Shown here: in pieces, positions 36,832 through 45,367 of the stretch
How the letters are laid out: every line of letters starts with the position of its first letter
How positions within the stretch are numbered: the stretch's first letter is position 1
Source: Salinivenus lutea
Lineage (GTDB): Bacteria; Bacteroidota; Rhodothermia; Rhodothermales; Salinibacteraceae
DNA: 61,091 nucleotides
Reading direction: 5' to 3'
Assembly: GCA_002894685.1 (NCBI GenBank)
Contig: NCRC01000023.1
Location: 1 to 61,091, forward strand
Program-made: the position numbers and the translations under genes
Notes under the pieces: model-generated
Databases searched by the model: none
The model's input: the letters and a program-made list of their open reading frames with translations, nothing else
What the model was told of the DNA's origin: nothing

Positions 36832-37923
36832 TTACCTCGCGCTCGCAATCATCCCGCGCGCCTCCGCCCAGGCTCGGATGTTCAGGTAGAGCGGGGCGGC
36901 CACCCGGCTCGGCAGCAGGGACCAGAGGTACCGCGCAACCGCCCCCACCCAGACGCGCCCCGCCGTACGGTACGCCCCCTTTCGCCACTCGGACGCCGCG
37001 GCGTACAGCCGATCCGCTGTGGGCTTGCGACACTCCGCAAACAGCAAGGCCCGCTGCAGGTCCCTGTTTCCCCGCTCCTCGCGCAACGCCTTCCCGCGCC
37101 ACCGCCGGAGCAGCTTTTCATACTGCCGGTCCATCTTTCGGATGTCTGCGGTCACCTGTCGGTCATGGACGCGGTAGTGCGTCAGCGCGTCGGGTACGCG
37201 GTGGATGGGGACCTGGAGTGCAAGCTGAACAAAGAGGTCGACGTCCGACAACCCCTCCCGGAGCGTCGACTCGTTGAATCCTGTTGTCGTTGCGAAGGCC
37301 GACTGCCGCATCAGCATGCACGACGGAATCATGCCGCAATGCGTGAGCACGGCGGGGAGCGGGGTCTCGGGGGCCTGATCGGGCAGGACCTCCACGCCGA
37401 AACGGGAGGGGACGTGGCGGCGGTGCCACTCGTTTTTGAAGTGCGTCGGCAACGCGCCCCCTTCCTCGTCCACCACGTCGAAGCGCCAGTGGACCACCGC
37501 GACGTCCGGGTGTCGATCGAGGTACGCGACCGCGGTGTCCAGCGCCCGGGGCACCAGAACATCATCCGCGTCGAGGAAGAGCAGGTACTCGACCGTCTCC
37601 GCCACCCGCGACGCGGCACGGTTTTTCGTGATGGGGTGGCCCCGGTTTGGCTGGTGAAAGACCTGTCGGCGCGGGTCTTGGTCGGCGTATGTGTCGAGAA
37701 GCGCGGCCGTGCGATCGGTGCTCCCATCGTTTACGATCACGTGCACCCAGTCCGTAAACGTTTGCGCGTCGACCGATGCGATCGTGTCGCCGACAAAGGC
37801 CTCGGCATTGTAGCACGGCGTAATGATGCCGACTCGGGCCGACGGTTGGCCCGTCCGTTCCGGCACGGGGGCACGGTCCGGATTCGCCGGGGCGGAGGGG
37901 ACGGGCATGGGGGAGGCCTTCAT
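36832..37923 (-). CDS. Family 2 glycosyltransferase
   Basis: A 363-residue GT-A fold enzyme. It has VGIITPCYNAEAFVGDTIAS, the VNDGSTDRT nucleotide-binding loop and the metal-binding LFLDADDVLVPRAL. GLSDVDLFVQLAL is the acceptor-side ED-like motif. The C-terminal 90 residues are basic and helical and may touch the membrane. It likely adds a sugar to a surface glycan. It lies 109 bp downstream of a phosphoribosyltransferase-HAD fusion on the same strand, suggesting a small envelope locus. The start MKASPMPVPSAP is uncertain by a few codons. Confidence 0.9.
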   Translation of the reverse strand: MKASPMPVPSAPANPDRAPVPERTGQPSARVGIITPCYNAEAFVGDTIASVDAQTFTDWVHVIVNDGSTDRTAALLDTYADQDPRRQVFHQPNRGHPITKNRAASRVAETVEYLLFLDADDVLVPRALDTAVAYLDRHPDVAVVHWRFDVVDEEGGALPTHFKNEWHRRHVPSRFGVEVLPDQAPETPLPAVLTHCGMIPSCMLMRQSAFATTTGFNESTLREGLSDVDLFVQLALQVPIHRVPDALTHYRVHDRQVTADIRKMDRQYEKLLRRWRGKALREERGNRDLQRALLFAECRKPTADRLYAAASEWRKGAYRTAGRVWVGAVARYLWSLLPSRVAAPLYLNIRAWAEARGMIASAR

Positions 37924-38032
37924 TTGGAAAGGATCAGAGGGAGCGCGTGGATCCCCCCGTCTCCGCACTCACTCTGCGCGGGGGCGGGGTACACTTCGCT
38001 CGGAACGGTCCGGAGGCAACAGTCGGGCTTTC

Positions 38033-39052
38033 TCAGGCCCCTACGAGTCGCTTTTTCACCCCGCGCACCCACCGGCGCGCCTCGTGGGCCTGTGCGCGGA
38101 CCGCCCCACTGGCCCGCCGCATGCTGCGACGCAATCGGCCCACCACCGTGCCGTGCTGATGGTAGTCGGCCGGGGCGGTTTGTTCGTTTTGCCACGGATA
38201 CACCCCCGGATTATTCATCTGCATCGTGTCAACGCAGAACACGGGCTTCCCGCTCCACCGGGCAATTTGCCGGGCCTGCTCGGCCTCGCTCTCCAGAAAG
38301 AGCTGAAATCGCTTGTCCGAGCGATAGACCTCGGCTTTGTAGGCCCCGTGGGCCCGCTCAGCCGTGGGGCGATCGCCCCTCATGATGAGCTCTTCGTAGC
38401 GCACGCCATGGCGCCGCAGCCACGCCTCGGTGGGCGCACGGTACTTCTCCCGGCGCGACGTGACGATGCGGGCAATCGTTTTTGTAGGAAGCAAATACGG
38501 CTCGGCCTCCCGCAGAAAGTGCTCATACAGGGGGCCGTCGTCGTCCTCGTGCGGCTCGGGGTTCCGACACAGCACGCCGTCCATGTCCACGCACCCATGC
38601 TCGATCACCCAGGAATGCATGAGATTCCACTCGAAGACATACGGCATGTGCAGGGCTTCGTAGGCCACGTCCAGCGCCACGCCGGCGCGAGGATCGTAGT
38701 ACGCCGCCCCCAGAAGCACCGTGTGCTGCTCGCGGAGCGGCGCCACCTGCTCCATTACCTCCCGCATGGCGGATCCGGTCGATACGCAATCGTCCACCAC
38801 GAGAATGGTGAGCGAGCGATGCTTCAGCCTCTCCCCATCCAGCGGATTGCTGCACCGCGGCCCGCTGGCGAGGAGGTCGCCCTCCAACAGGCCCCGCAGG
38901 TCGGCCAACGGGAGGTTGCGGTACAGCGCAATCAAGTTTGCGACCAGCAACCCGCTACGAGGCACCCCCACAACAAGATCAATCTCGCGAGGAAGCGTGG
39001 CGCTCCACGTCCGCATGTCGTCGGCAAGACGGGCAATGCTTCGGTAGTTCAT
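38033..39052 (-). CDS. Phosphoribosyltransferase fused to HAD-like domain
   Basis: A 339-residue two-domain protein. Residues 1-130 are a type I phosphoribosyltransferase: VVGVPRSGLLVANLIALYRN and the PRPP loop ILVVDDCVSTGSAMREVMEQ. Residues about 150-275 look like a HAD hydrolase: HGCVDMDGVLCRNPEP contains the DxD nucleophile, then TKTIARIVTSRREKYRAPTE supplies motif II, and the YRSDKRFQLFLESEAEQAR region may hold the remaining motifs. The C-terminus is basic. No such fusion with a known function comes to mind; coupling a PRPP-dependent step with a phosphatase is an inference. It lies upstream of the family 2 glycosyltransferase. Confidence 0.8.
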   Translation of the reverse strand: MNYRSIARLADDMRTWSATLPREIDLVVGVPRSGLLVANLIALYRNLPLADLRGLLEGDLLASGPRCSNPLDGERLKHRSLTILVVDDCVSTGSAMREVMEQVAPLREQHTVLLGAAYYDPRAGVALDVAYEALHMPYVFEWNLMHSWVIEHGCVDMDGVLCRNPEPHEDDDGPLYEHFLREAEPYLLPTKTIARIVTSRREKYRAPTEAWLRRHGVRYEELIMRGDRPTAERAHGAYKAEVYRSDKRFQLFLESEAEQARQIARWSGKPVFCVDTMQMNNPGVYPWQNEQTAPADYHQHGTVVGRLRRSMRRASGAVRAQAHEARRWVRGVKKRLVGA

Positions 39053-39166
39053 TTACAGTGAACGCTTGGTGGTCAGGGATACAGAATGCCACCCCCCGCC
39101 GGGTAGGCCGTCAGATTATTCGTGGGGGTCTCCATGATACCCAGGCGGAGTGGGCCACGGATGGGC

Positions 39167-39193
39167 TTTGGTGTACAGTTCTTAGTACTTTTG
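39167..39193 (+). promoter_or_regulatory. Possible Bacteroidota-type promoter for the TPR gene
   Basis: TACTTTTG (39186-39193) matches the TAnnTTTG -7 element known from Bacteroidota. TTTG (39167-39170) lies 15 bp upstream, shorter than the usual 17-23 bp spacing. The site is in the divergent spacer before the TPR gene at 39346. Low confidence. Confidence 0.3.
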
Positions 39194-39345
39194 GCGCATC
39201 CGCGCCCCCGGTCATCGAGGAGGGCTGGGCTGGCGACCAGACGGTCCCCCTCCCGTGCGTCGAACCTTCCGCTGTCCCTGCGTGTAGAGACGCACCCGAC
39301 ACCGTCCGGACCCTCTTCTCCCCTTCCGCGCCCGTCCACTCCGCC

Positions 39346-40965
39346 ATGCGCCTCCTCCGCTGCTCCCTGCTCGTCCTTGTCGCGTTCCTCCTCGTCGGGC
39401 CCGCGCACGCCCAACAGACCGACTACGGGGACACCGACTTCCCGAACTCCGGCGACTCCGCGGCCCAGGAGTCGTTTCTGAAGGGGGTGCTCATGCTCCA
39501 TAGCTTTGAGTACGACGACGCCCGGGCGGCCTTTCAGGACGCCCAGGAGGTCGACCCCGACTTTGCGATGGCGCATTGGGGCGAAGCCATGACGCACAAC
39601 CACCCAATCTGGATGGAGCAGGACCGCGAGGCGGCCCTCGAGGCGCTGCGCGACCTGGCGGCGACCCCCGAGGCGCGACTGGACGCCGCCCCGACGGAAC
39701 GCGAGGCACACTACCTCCGCACGCTGCACGTCCTCTACGGCGCCGGGGCCGACGACCCGCAGGGCAAGGAGGCACGCGACGACGCCTACGAGGACGCGAT
39801 GGCAGAACTGGCGGCGGCCTACCCCGACGACCTCAACGCGCAGGCCTTCCACGCCCTCTCCATCCTCGGCACGGCGCACGAGGGGCGCGAGTTTTCGACG
39901 TACATGCGCGCCGCCGCGATCGTGGAGGAGGTGTTCGACGAGAACCCCGAGCATCCCGGCGCGGCCCACTACCTGATCCACGCCTACGACGACCCGGTGC
40001 ACGCGCCGCTCGGCCTGCGCCCCGCCCGCGTGTACGCCGACATTGCCCCGTCCGCCCCGCACGCCCTCCACATGCCGTCCCACATCTTCTTCGCCCTCGG
40101 CATGTGGGATTCGGGAGCGGCGTCAAATGTCGACTCCTACGAGGCGGCGAGGGCCAAGAGTGAGGAGGCCACCACGGGACTGAGCGGCGGCGGCTTTCAC
40201 GCGCTGCAGTGGCTCCACTACGCCCGCCTGCAGCAGGGCCGCCACGACGAGGCCGGCTCCGTGCTGCGCACGATCCGACGGCACGCCACCGACTCGGACG
40301 TCTCGACCGGTTACGCCACCTTCCTTCGCTGGTCGGCCCCTCTCGCCCACGTCGTGGAGACCCAGCAGTGGGGCCAGTACGGGGCGCTCCTCGACTCGAT
40401 GGACGTGACGCCCTCGGCCCTCGATCCCCGCGGGGCCGTAACCGTCCACGCCGGCCAGGGGATGGCCGACGCGAAGCAGAACAACCTGTCGGCCGCCCGG
40501 ATGCAACTGAAACAGGCCCGGGCCGCACTGGGCAACGAGGAGGCGGACGCCCTGCGCATCCAGATCCTTCAGCTGGAGGGCCTGATCGCCCTGGAGTCGG
40601 GCGACACGGAACGGGCCACGAAGCGTCTCGGCGAAGCCGCAGAGCTCGAATCGGAGCGTCCCCTGGACTTCGGCCCGCCCTTTCCCATCAAGCCGGCGCA
40701 CGAGCTGTACGGCGAAGCCCTGCTCGCCCTCGACCGTCCCGAGGAGGCGCTGAGCCAGTTCAACACGACGCTGGAGCGCTACCCGGATCGTGCCCTCGCG
40801 CTGAAGGGCAAGGCCGCCGCCGCGGCCCAGGCCGGGCACTCGGACGTGGCCGACGCCGCCCGGTCCGCCCTCGCGGAGCAATGGACCGAGGCCGATGGAC
40901 GCGTCCGCTCCCAGCTGCAGTCGCTCAGCGGGGCCGCCCCGACCGACGCCGGCACGTCGCGCTAA
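39346..40965 (+). CDS. Exported tetratricopeptide repeat protein
   Basis: A 539-residue protein with a signal peptide (LLRCSLLVLVAFLLVGPAHA, cleaved before QQT). TPR units follow through most of its length: SFEYDDARAAFQDAQEVDPD, ALLALDRPEEALSQFNTTLE and similar. A distinctive early block is FAMAHWGEAMTHNHPIWMEQ with several His and Trp residues; another is HALHMPSHIFFALGMWDSG. It is presumably periplasmic and scaffolds a complex; no enzyme motif is seen. It faces trmH with only 6 bp between stop codons. Confidence 0.85.
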   Translation: MRLLRCSLLVLVAFLLVGPAHAQQTDYGDTDFPNSGDSAAQESFLKGVLMLHSFEYDDARAAFQDAQEVDPDFAMAHWGEAMTHNHPIWMEQDREAALEALRDLAATPEARLDAAPTEREAHYLRTLHVLYGAGADDPQGKEARDDAYEDAMAELAAAYPDDLNAQAFHALSILGTAHEGREFSTYMRAAAIVEEVFDENPEHPGAAHYLIHAYDDPVHAPLGLRPARVYADIAPSAPHALHMPSHIFFALGMWDSGAASNVDSYEAARAKSEEATTGLSGGGFHALQWLHYARLQQGRHDEAGSVLRTIRRHATDSDVSTGYATFLRWSAPLAHVVETQQWGQYGALLDSMDVTPSALDPRGAVTVHAGQGMADAKQNNLSAARMQLKQARAALGNEEADALRIQILQLEGLIALESGDTERATKRLGEAAELESERPLDFGPPFPIKPAHELYGEALLALDRPEEALSQFNTTLERYPDRALALKGKAAAAAQAGHSDVADAARSALAEQWTEADGRVRSQLQSLSGAAPTDAGTSR

Positions 40966-40971
40966 CCGGCC

Positions 40972-41736
40972 CTACTCCTCCAGTTTGCGCCGGATGATCT
41001 TCTCGGCGTGGCCCACGCTGCGCAGGCAGAAGCGCGCCGTCAGCCGCTGCTGTGCGTCGTCGGACAGGTCGGCGTGATGCCCCTGCCGGTTGAGGCGATC
41101 CTGCTGTGCGTGATACAGGGCCACCGCCGCCGCCACGGACACGTTAAAGCTCTCCGTAAAGCCCGGAAGCGGCACCACACAGGCCGTGTCCACCGCCTCC
41201 ATCATGGCGTCGGACACGCCCGCCTCCTCGTTCCCAAATACCAGTGCCGTCGGCTCGGTGAAATCGAGCGCCCGGATGGGCACCGTGTCGGCGTGCAGGT
41301 GCATGGCCACGATCTGGTAGCCCGCCTCGTGGAGGGCGTCCGCGCAGGCCGTCGGCTCGTCCCAGTACCAGAGGTCGAGCCAGTTTTCCGCCCCGCCCGA
41401 CGTGCGCCCCGAGTGCTTGAATCGCTCGTTGTCGCCCTTCACGACGTGGAAGTCCTGATACCCCATCGCCTCGGCGGAGCGCATGACGGCACTCACGTTG
41501 CCGGTGTTCACGAGGCCCTCGACCACCGGCACCACGGAGCGGGTGCGCTCGCCCACCACCTCCCGAATCCGTCGCAGCCGCCGCTCCCGCATGTGGGGGC
41601 GGAGCAGCTCCACCACGCGGGCTGGGGCGAGGCGCACGTCGCCAAACGTGAACGGGTCGGCATCGGTGGGCGGACGACCGCCGGAGGCAATGAGGCGGCG
41701 CATCTCTTCTTCGGCGTCTACGTCGGCAGTCGACAT
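40972..41736 (-). CDS. trmH: tRNA/rRNA 2'-O-ribose methyltransferase (SPOUT, TrmH-like)
   Basis: A 254-residue SPOUT methyltransferase. Motif 1 is NTGNVSAVMRSAEAMGYQDF, motif 2 ALVFGNEEAGVSD and motif 3 VVPLPGFTESFNVSVAAAVA, which together form the SAM-binding knot. The N-terminal LRPHMRERRLRRIREVVGER and C-terminal LTARFCLRSVGHAEKIIRRK fit TrmH (Gm18 of tRNA) better than RlmB. The start MSTADVDAEEEM is chosen over an ATG 23 codons upstream that lacks family character. It diverges from the LolA-like gene across 160 bp. Confidence 0.92.
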   Translation of the reverse strand: MSTADVDAEEEMRRLIASGGRPPTDADPFTFGDVRLAPARVVELLRPHMRERRLRRIREVVGERTRSVVPVVEGLVNTGNVSAVMRSAEAMGYQDFHVVKGDNERFKHSGRTSGGAENWLDLWYWDEPTACADALHEAGYQIVAMHLHADTVPIRALDFTEPTALVFGNEEAGVSDAMMEAVDTACVVPLPGFTESFNVSVAAAVALYHAQQDRLNRQGHHADLSDDAQQRLTARFCLRSVGHAEKIIRRKLEE

Positions 41737-41896
41737 CGGAATGTCCGGCGGTCCCGGATCTTTTTGTTTTGGTAGACAGTTGATCGCGGCACTCTTTTCG
41801 AACACCGAACGTCTCTTCCGCCGGCCGCAGTTCCGCCTTCATCGGGTTCTCTGCCGCCGCCCGGCCCCTTTCTCGCTCCCAGCCCCCCTCTCCGAC

Positions 41897-42706
41897 ATGA
41901 CCCGCCTCGCTCGCACCCTCGTCGTTTCGCTTCTCCTTTCCGCCGCGCTCGTTGCCCCGCCCCTGGCGGCTCAGTCGGCCCAGTCGATCGTCGAAGAAAT
42001 GAAGACCCGCCACGAGGCCCAGCTCGAAACGGTCGACAACTACGTCATCGAGACGAACCTGTACACCGCGTACCACCGCAAGGTCACGCGCGACGGCCAG
42101 ACGACCTACGAGACGGCCACCCGCATGAGTGGACAGTCGGAAGCGCTCAACACGCTCGGCACCATGCCCACAACGACCTCCGGCGTGGCCCACCTCGACC
42201 GCGTTGCCACCCACGCCACCTACGACGGCACCGAGTCAATCAATGGCGCCACGAGCCACGTGCTCCGCATCAGCGACCCCGCCGCGGTGTACGACGAGAT
42301 GACGGGCGACATGGAGGAAATGGTGTACTACGTCAACGCCGACACCTACGCCCCCTCCCGCGTGGTGATCACGATCGCGCCGCAATCCGGAGGCGACCCG
42401 TCCACGATGACCATCAACTACCGCGACTACCGGACCGTGGACGGCCTCACCCTCCCCTACGTGATGGAAATGTCGATGGACCTCGGGATGAGCGAGGAGC
42501 AGCGGCGCCAGCTCGAGCAGATGCAGGAAAAGCTGGAGCAGATGCCCGAACAGCAACGCGAACAGATGAAGCGCGTGATGGGGAAGAGATTTGAACAGAT
42601 GCAGAACATGATCGCCGGAAAGCCCACCTCGATCGAGGTCCAGTCCGTGCGCGTCAACGACGGGATCCCGGAGGGCATCTTCGCGGACGACGACGGGAAC
42701 TCGTAA
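41897..42706 (+). CDS. Periplasmic LolA-like protein
   Basis: A 269-residue exported protein. A signal peptide (LARTLVVSLLLSAALVAPPL, cleaved near LAAQ) leads to a domain with VDNYVIETNLYTAYHRKVTR and the YYVNADTYAPSRVVITIA strand pair, reminiscent of the LolA/outer-membrane lipoprotein-sorting fold. The second half carries an unusual Gln/Met/Glu-rich helix (QLEQMQEKLEQMPEQQREQM). A role in lipoprotein or lipid transfer is inferred only. It is followed after 143 bp by an SDR gene. Confidence 0.65.
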   Translation: MTRLARTLVVSLLLSAALVAPPLAAQSAQSIVEEMKTRHEAQLETVDNYVIETNLYTAYHRKVTRDGQTTYETATRMSGQSEALNTLGTMPTTTSGVAHLDRVATHATYDGTESINGATSHVLRISDPAAVYDEMTGDMEEMVYYVNADTYAPSRVVITIAPQSGGDPSTMTINYRDYRTVDGLTLPYVMEMSMDLGMSEEQRRQLEQMQEKLEQMPEQQREQMKRVMGKRFEQMQNMIAGKPTSIEVQSVRVNDGIPEGIFADDDGNS

Positions 42707-42849
42707 TCCGCCGGCCCCGGCGCCCCAGTGGCGCCGCATGACATCTTCGGCAAACTAACAGAATCCTCAGCGGCGGGGACGATCCCCTCCGGGACGTGGA
42801 AGTACAGCAGGACACGTGTTGTTGTCTTTTCCCTCACTCCCCGCTGCCC

Positions 42850-43569
42850 ATGGACCTTACCGATTCCGTCGCCGTCGTCACCGGAGCCAGCGCCGGCCTC
42901 GGCGCCCACCTCGCCCGCACCCTCGCCGACCGCGGCGCCACCGTGTTCGGCCTTGCCCGAAGCACCGACAAGCTGGACACCCTGCGGGACGAGATCGGCA
43001 GTGCCTTTCACCCCGTCGCCTGCGACGTGCGGGACGAGGACGAGGTGGCCGCCGCCTTCGACGAGGTCCGCACCGTCGGCGGGCGGATCGACGTGCTCGT
43101 CAATAACGCCGGCCTCGGCCAGTTCGGCCCGGTCGACGAGCTGTCGGTGGACGAGTGGGACGTGCAGATGGACACCAACGTGCGGGGCGTCTTCCTCTGC
43201 ACCCGCGAGGCGGTGCCCACCATGCGCGCCCAGAACGACGACCGCGGCTTCGGGGGCCACATCGTGAACGTCGCCTCCATCGCCGGCCTGCTGGGCAACC
43301 CCAACCTCACGGCCTACAACGCCTCCAAGTTTGGCGTCCGCGGCTTCAGCGAGGCCCTGATGAAGGAGGTCCGCGACGATGGCATCCGCGTGACGTGCCT
43401 GTACCCCGGCTCCATCGACACCAACTTCTTCGACGTGGCGGGCGTCGACAAGACGGACCACCCCCTCACGCCCGAGGACGTGGCCGCCACGGTGCTCCAC
43501 GTGCTGGAGGCCCCGGCCAACCACCTCATCTCGGAGGTGGTCCTGCGCCCGCTCCGTCCGCGGGGATAA
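42850..43569 (+). CDS. Short-chain dehydrogenase/reductase
   Basis: A 239-residue classical SDR with TGASAGLG as cofactor loop, NNAGLGQFG, the serine in VNVASIAGLLGNP and YNASK. GLARSTDKL after strand 2 suggests NADP use. The C-terminus lacks the usual DGG tail, ending SEVVLRPLRPRG. Substrate unknown. The start MDLTDSVAVVTG is used. It converges with a membrane protein gene; an inverted repeat GCGCCC/GGGCGC (43578-43595) lies between their stops. Confidence 0.9.
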   Translation: MDLTDSVAVVTGASAGLGAHLARTLADRGATVFGLARSTDKLDTLRDEIGSAFHPVACDVRDEDEVAAAFDEVRTVGGRIDVLVNNAGLGQFGPVDELSVDEWDVQMDTNVRGVFLCTREAVPTMRAQNDDRGFGGHIVNVASIAGLLGNPNLTAYNASKFGVRGFSEALMKEVRDDGIRVTCLYPGSIDTNFFDVAGVDKTDHPLTPEDVAATVLHVLEAPANHLISEVVLRPLRPRG

Positions 43570-43577
43570 GCGGCCCG

Positions 43578-43595
43578 GCGCCCTGGACCGGGCGC
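43578..43595. terminator. Short GC hairpin between convergent genes
   Basis: GCGCCC (43578-43583) and GGGCGC (43590-43595) form a perfect 6-bp stem with a 6-nt loop in the 43-bp gap between two convergent genes. No T run follows. Its position is right for a bidirectional terminator, but the signal is weak. Confidence 0.3.
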
Positions 43596-43612
43596 GCTCG
43601 CCCTCGGACGGC

Positions 43613-44023
43613 CTACAGTTCCCCCTGCAGTTCCGACTCCTCCCGGGGCGCCCGGCCGGCGGCGGACCCACTCGCGGCCGCGGCCCGTGCCGCTTCCGCG
43701 TCGTGCTCCACGAGGTAGTAGCTGAGGAGGGCCCCACCGGTCGCCAGGAGCATGAGCCCGTAGGCAAACGGCGACTCAAACCCGATCGACAAGAGGTCGA
43801 TCAGCAGCACCGCGGCCCCCAGGGCCAACACCACCAGGCCCCACTTCAGGGCCGACTGGGTGCTGGGGGCACCGGAGCGACCGCTCAGAATTGCGTCCGC
43901 GACCTCCGGCGAGGCGTGGGCTTCCATCGCCTTGCGCCGGATGCGCGTGTCCGAGATCAGCTTCGCAATGTAGGCAACGAGGGCGAAGAAGCCGAGGGGA
44001 ACGAGGATTTCGACGGAGCCCAT
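43613..44023 (-). CDS. Membrane protein divergent to the ECF sigma gene (DUF6249-like)
   Basis: A 136-residue protein. An N-terminal helix (SVEILVPLGFFALVAYIAKL) is followed by a short basic/acidic cytosolic loop with SPEVADAILSG. Two more helices follow (WGLVVLALGAAVLLIDLL and FAYGLMLLATGGALLSYYLV), then an acidic, Ala-rich tail. This plan matches small DUF6249-type proteins that often neighbour sigma factors in Bacteroidota. It is divergent from the ECF sigma gene across 179 bp, and may respond to or modulate that sigma system. The start MGSVEILV is preferred. Confidence 0.65.
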   Translation of the reverse strand: MGSVEILVPLGFFALVAYIAKLISDTRIRRKAMEAHASPEVADAILSGRSGAPSTQSALKWGLVVLALGAAVLLIDLLSIGFESPFAYGLMLLATGGALLSYYLVEHDAEAARAAAASGSAAGRAPREESELQGEL

Positions 44024-44202
44024 GGGGGTACAGGTCTTTGGAGTAAGGACGAGACAAGCGGTGCGGGGGACGTTCGCCTCTGCACCAACAGCAGACAGCC
44101 CCATTGTGGAATGGGTTGCACCCCTCAGGAAAGGAGGGCCTTCGGGAGGCGTGAACGCCCCCTGCAACCTTCCGGCGGATGTGCCTGTCTATTGGGCACA
44201 CC

Positions 44203-44814
44203 ATGAGCCACGCCCCCGAACGTACCGAGCGCGAGCTGGTCGAGCAGGTCCTCGACGGCGACCGCGAGGCGTTTCTCGATTTTATCGACCGCTACGAGCG
44301 GCTCGTGAAGCACGTCGTCTTTCGGATGGTGGACGACGATCGGGACCGGGAGGAGCTCTGCCAGGACGTGTTCGTGCGGGCGTACCGGTACCTCGACGGA
44401 TTTCGGTTCGAGTCGAAGCTGTCGACCTGGCTCGCCCGCATCGCCCGCAACACGTGCCTCAACCATCTGGAGAAGAAGGACCTCCCGCTCTACGCCGATC
44501 ACGCCCCGGCGCCCGACGGCGAGTCGCCCGATGCCCGCACGGTCCTCAACCGCGTGGAGGACCCCGACGCGGACGTCGACCAGGCCGCGATGGACCGCGA
44601 GCAACAAGATGTGGTCCGGCGCGGCCTCGACACGCTCGCCGAACACTACCGCACGGCGCTGACGCTGTATCATTTGGAGGGCATGAGCGTATCCCAAATC
44701 AGCGAGGTGATGGACAACCCCGAGGGCACGGTGAAAAGCCACCTGTACCGGGGCCGCAAAAAACTCAAAGACTGGTTGCTGGAGCACTACGACCAGGAGG
44801 AACTCACGACATGA
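44203..44814 (+). CDS. ECF-family RNA polymerase sigma factor
   Basis: A 203-residue sigma-70 family factor. Region 2 includes VLDGDREAFLDFIDRYERLV and REELCQDVFVRAYRYLDGFR, which contacts core and the -10. Region 4 includes LDTLAEHYRTALTLYHLEGM, SVSQISEVMDNPEGTVKSHL and YRGRKKLKDWL for -35 binding. It redirects transcription to a small regulon. The next gene starts at 44811, its ATG overlapping this TGA, so translation is coupled. The start MSHAPERTERELV is used. Confidence 0.94.
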   Translation: MSHAPERTERELVEQVLDGDREAFLDFIDRYERLVKHVVFRMVDDDRDREELCQDVFVRAYRYLDGFRFESKLSTWLARIARNTCLNHLEKKDLPLYADHAPAPDGESPDARTVLNRVEDPDADVDQAAMDREQQDVVRRGLDTLAEHYRTALTLYHLEGMSVSQISEVMDNPEGTVKSHLYRGRKKLKDWLLEHYDQEELTT

Positions 44815-45263
44815 CCGACCGCGATCAGCACCTACAAGACGCCTTCGACCGCCACCTCCAGGGCGAGGGCCCGCCGCCCGAGGCAGACGACCCCGAGGCC
44901 GAGGCCTACCGGCACGTCTACGCCGTGCTCGGAGAAGAACCGGCGGGCGACCTGTCGGACGACTTTGCCGCACGGGTGGCCGATCGGGTCGGCCTTGACC
45001 CGGCCCCCGCCCGCTCGTGGGTCGAAATCGCCCTCCTCTTCCTGCTCGTCGCCGGCCTTGGCGCGGGGCTCGCCCTAGTTCCGTCCCTCTCCGGTCCGCT
45101 TGCCGAGGGGGTGCAGGGGGGCATTCGCATCGTTCGGGCCCTCTCCGCCAACGTCCGCCTCGACGTCCTGGGCGCGGCGGGGCTGGTGCTCCTCCTCACG
45201 TTGCTGGCCGACGCCCTGTGGCAGCAGTGGCCCCGCCTGCGCCGCGTCACCACTGCCTCGTGA
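44811..45263 (+). CDS. Putative membrane-bound anti-sigma factor
   Basis: A 150-residue protein whose ATG overlaps the stop of the sigma gene (ATGA). The N-terminal 75 residues are acidic and soluble (LQDAFDRHLQGEGPPPEADD), then two hydrophobic helices follow (IALLFLLVAGLGAGLALVPSL and LGAAGLVLLLTLLADALW) with a short basic end. The location and coupled translation suggest an anti-sigma. The HxxxCxxC zinc motif of ZAS-type anti-sigmas is absent, so it would be a different type. Function inferred from context. Confidence 0.65.
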   Translation: MTDRDQHLQDAFDRHLQGEGPPPEADDPEAEAYRHVYAVLGEEPAGDLSDDFAARVADRVGLDPAPARSWVEIALLFLLVAGLGAGLALVPSLSGPLAEGVQGGIRIVRALSANVRLDVLGAAGLVLLLTLLADALWQQWPRLRRVTTAS

Positions 45264-45367
45264 GGCCTCCCTCGCCGCGCCGACCGGCGGGCCGGAACTT
45301 GCGCCGCGGCCGAATGGCTTTTATTCTTTGCTCCGCGATGCGCACTTGAATTTTCCTTTCCGCGATT

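Noticed and set aside
36599-37102. Upstream extension of the RsmB frame
   Set aside because: The 168 extra codons are Arg/Gly-rich and overlap the glycosyltransferase gene; the ATG at 36596-36598 gives the family N-terminus.
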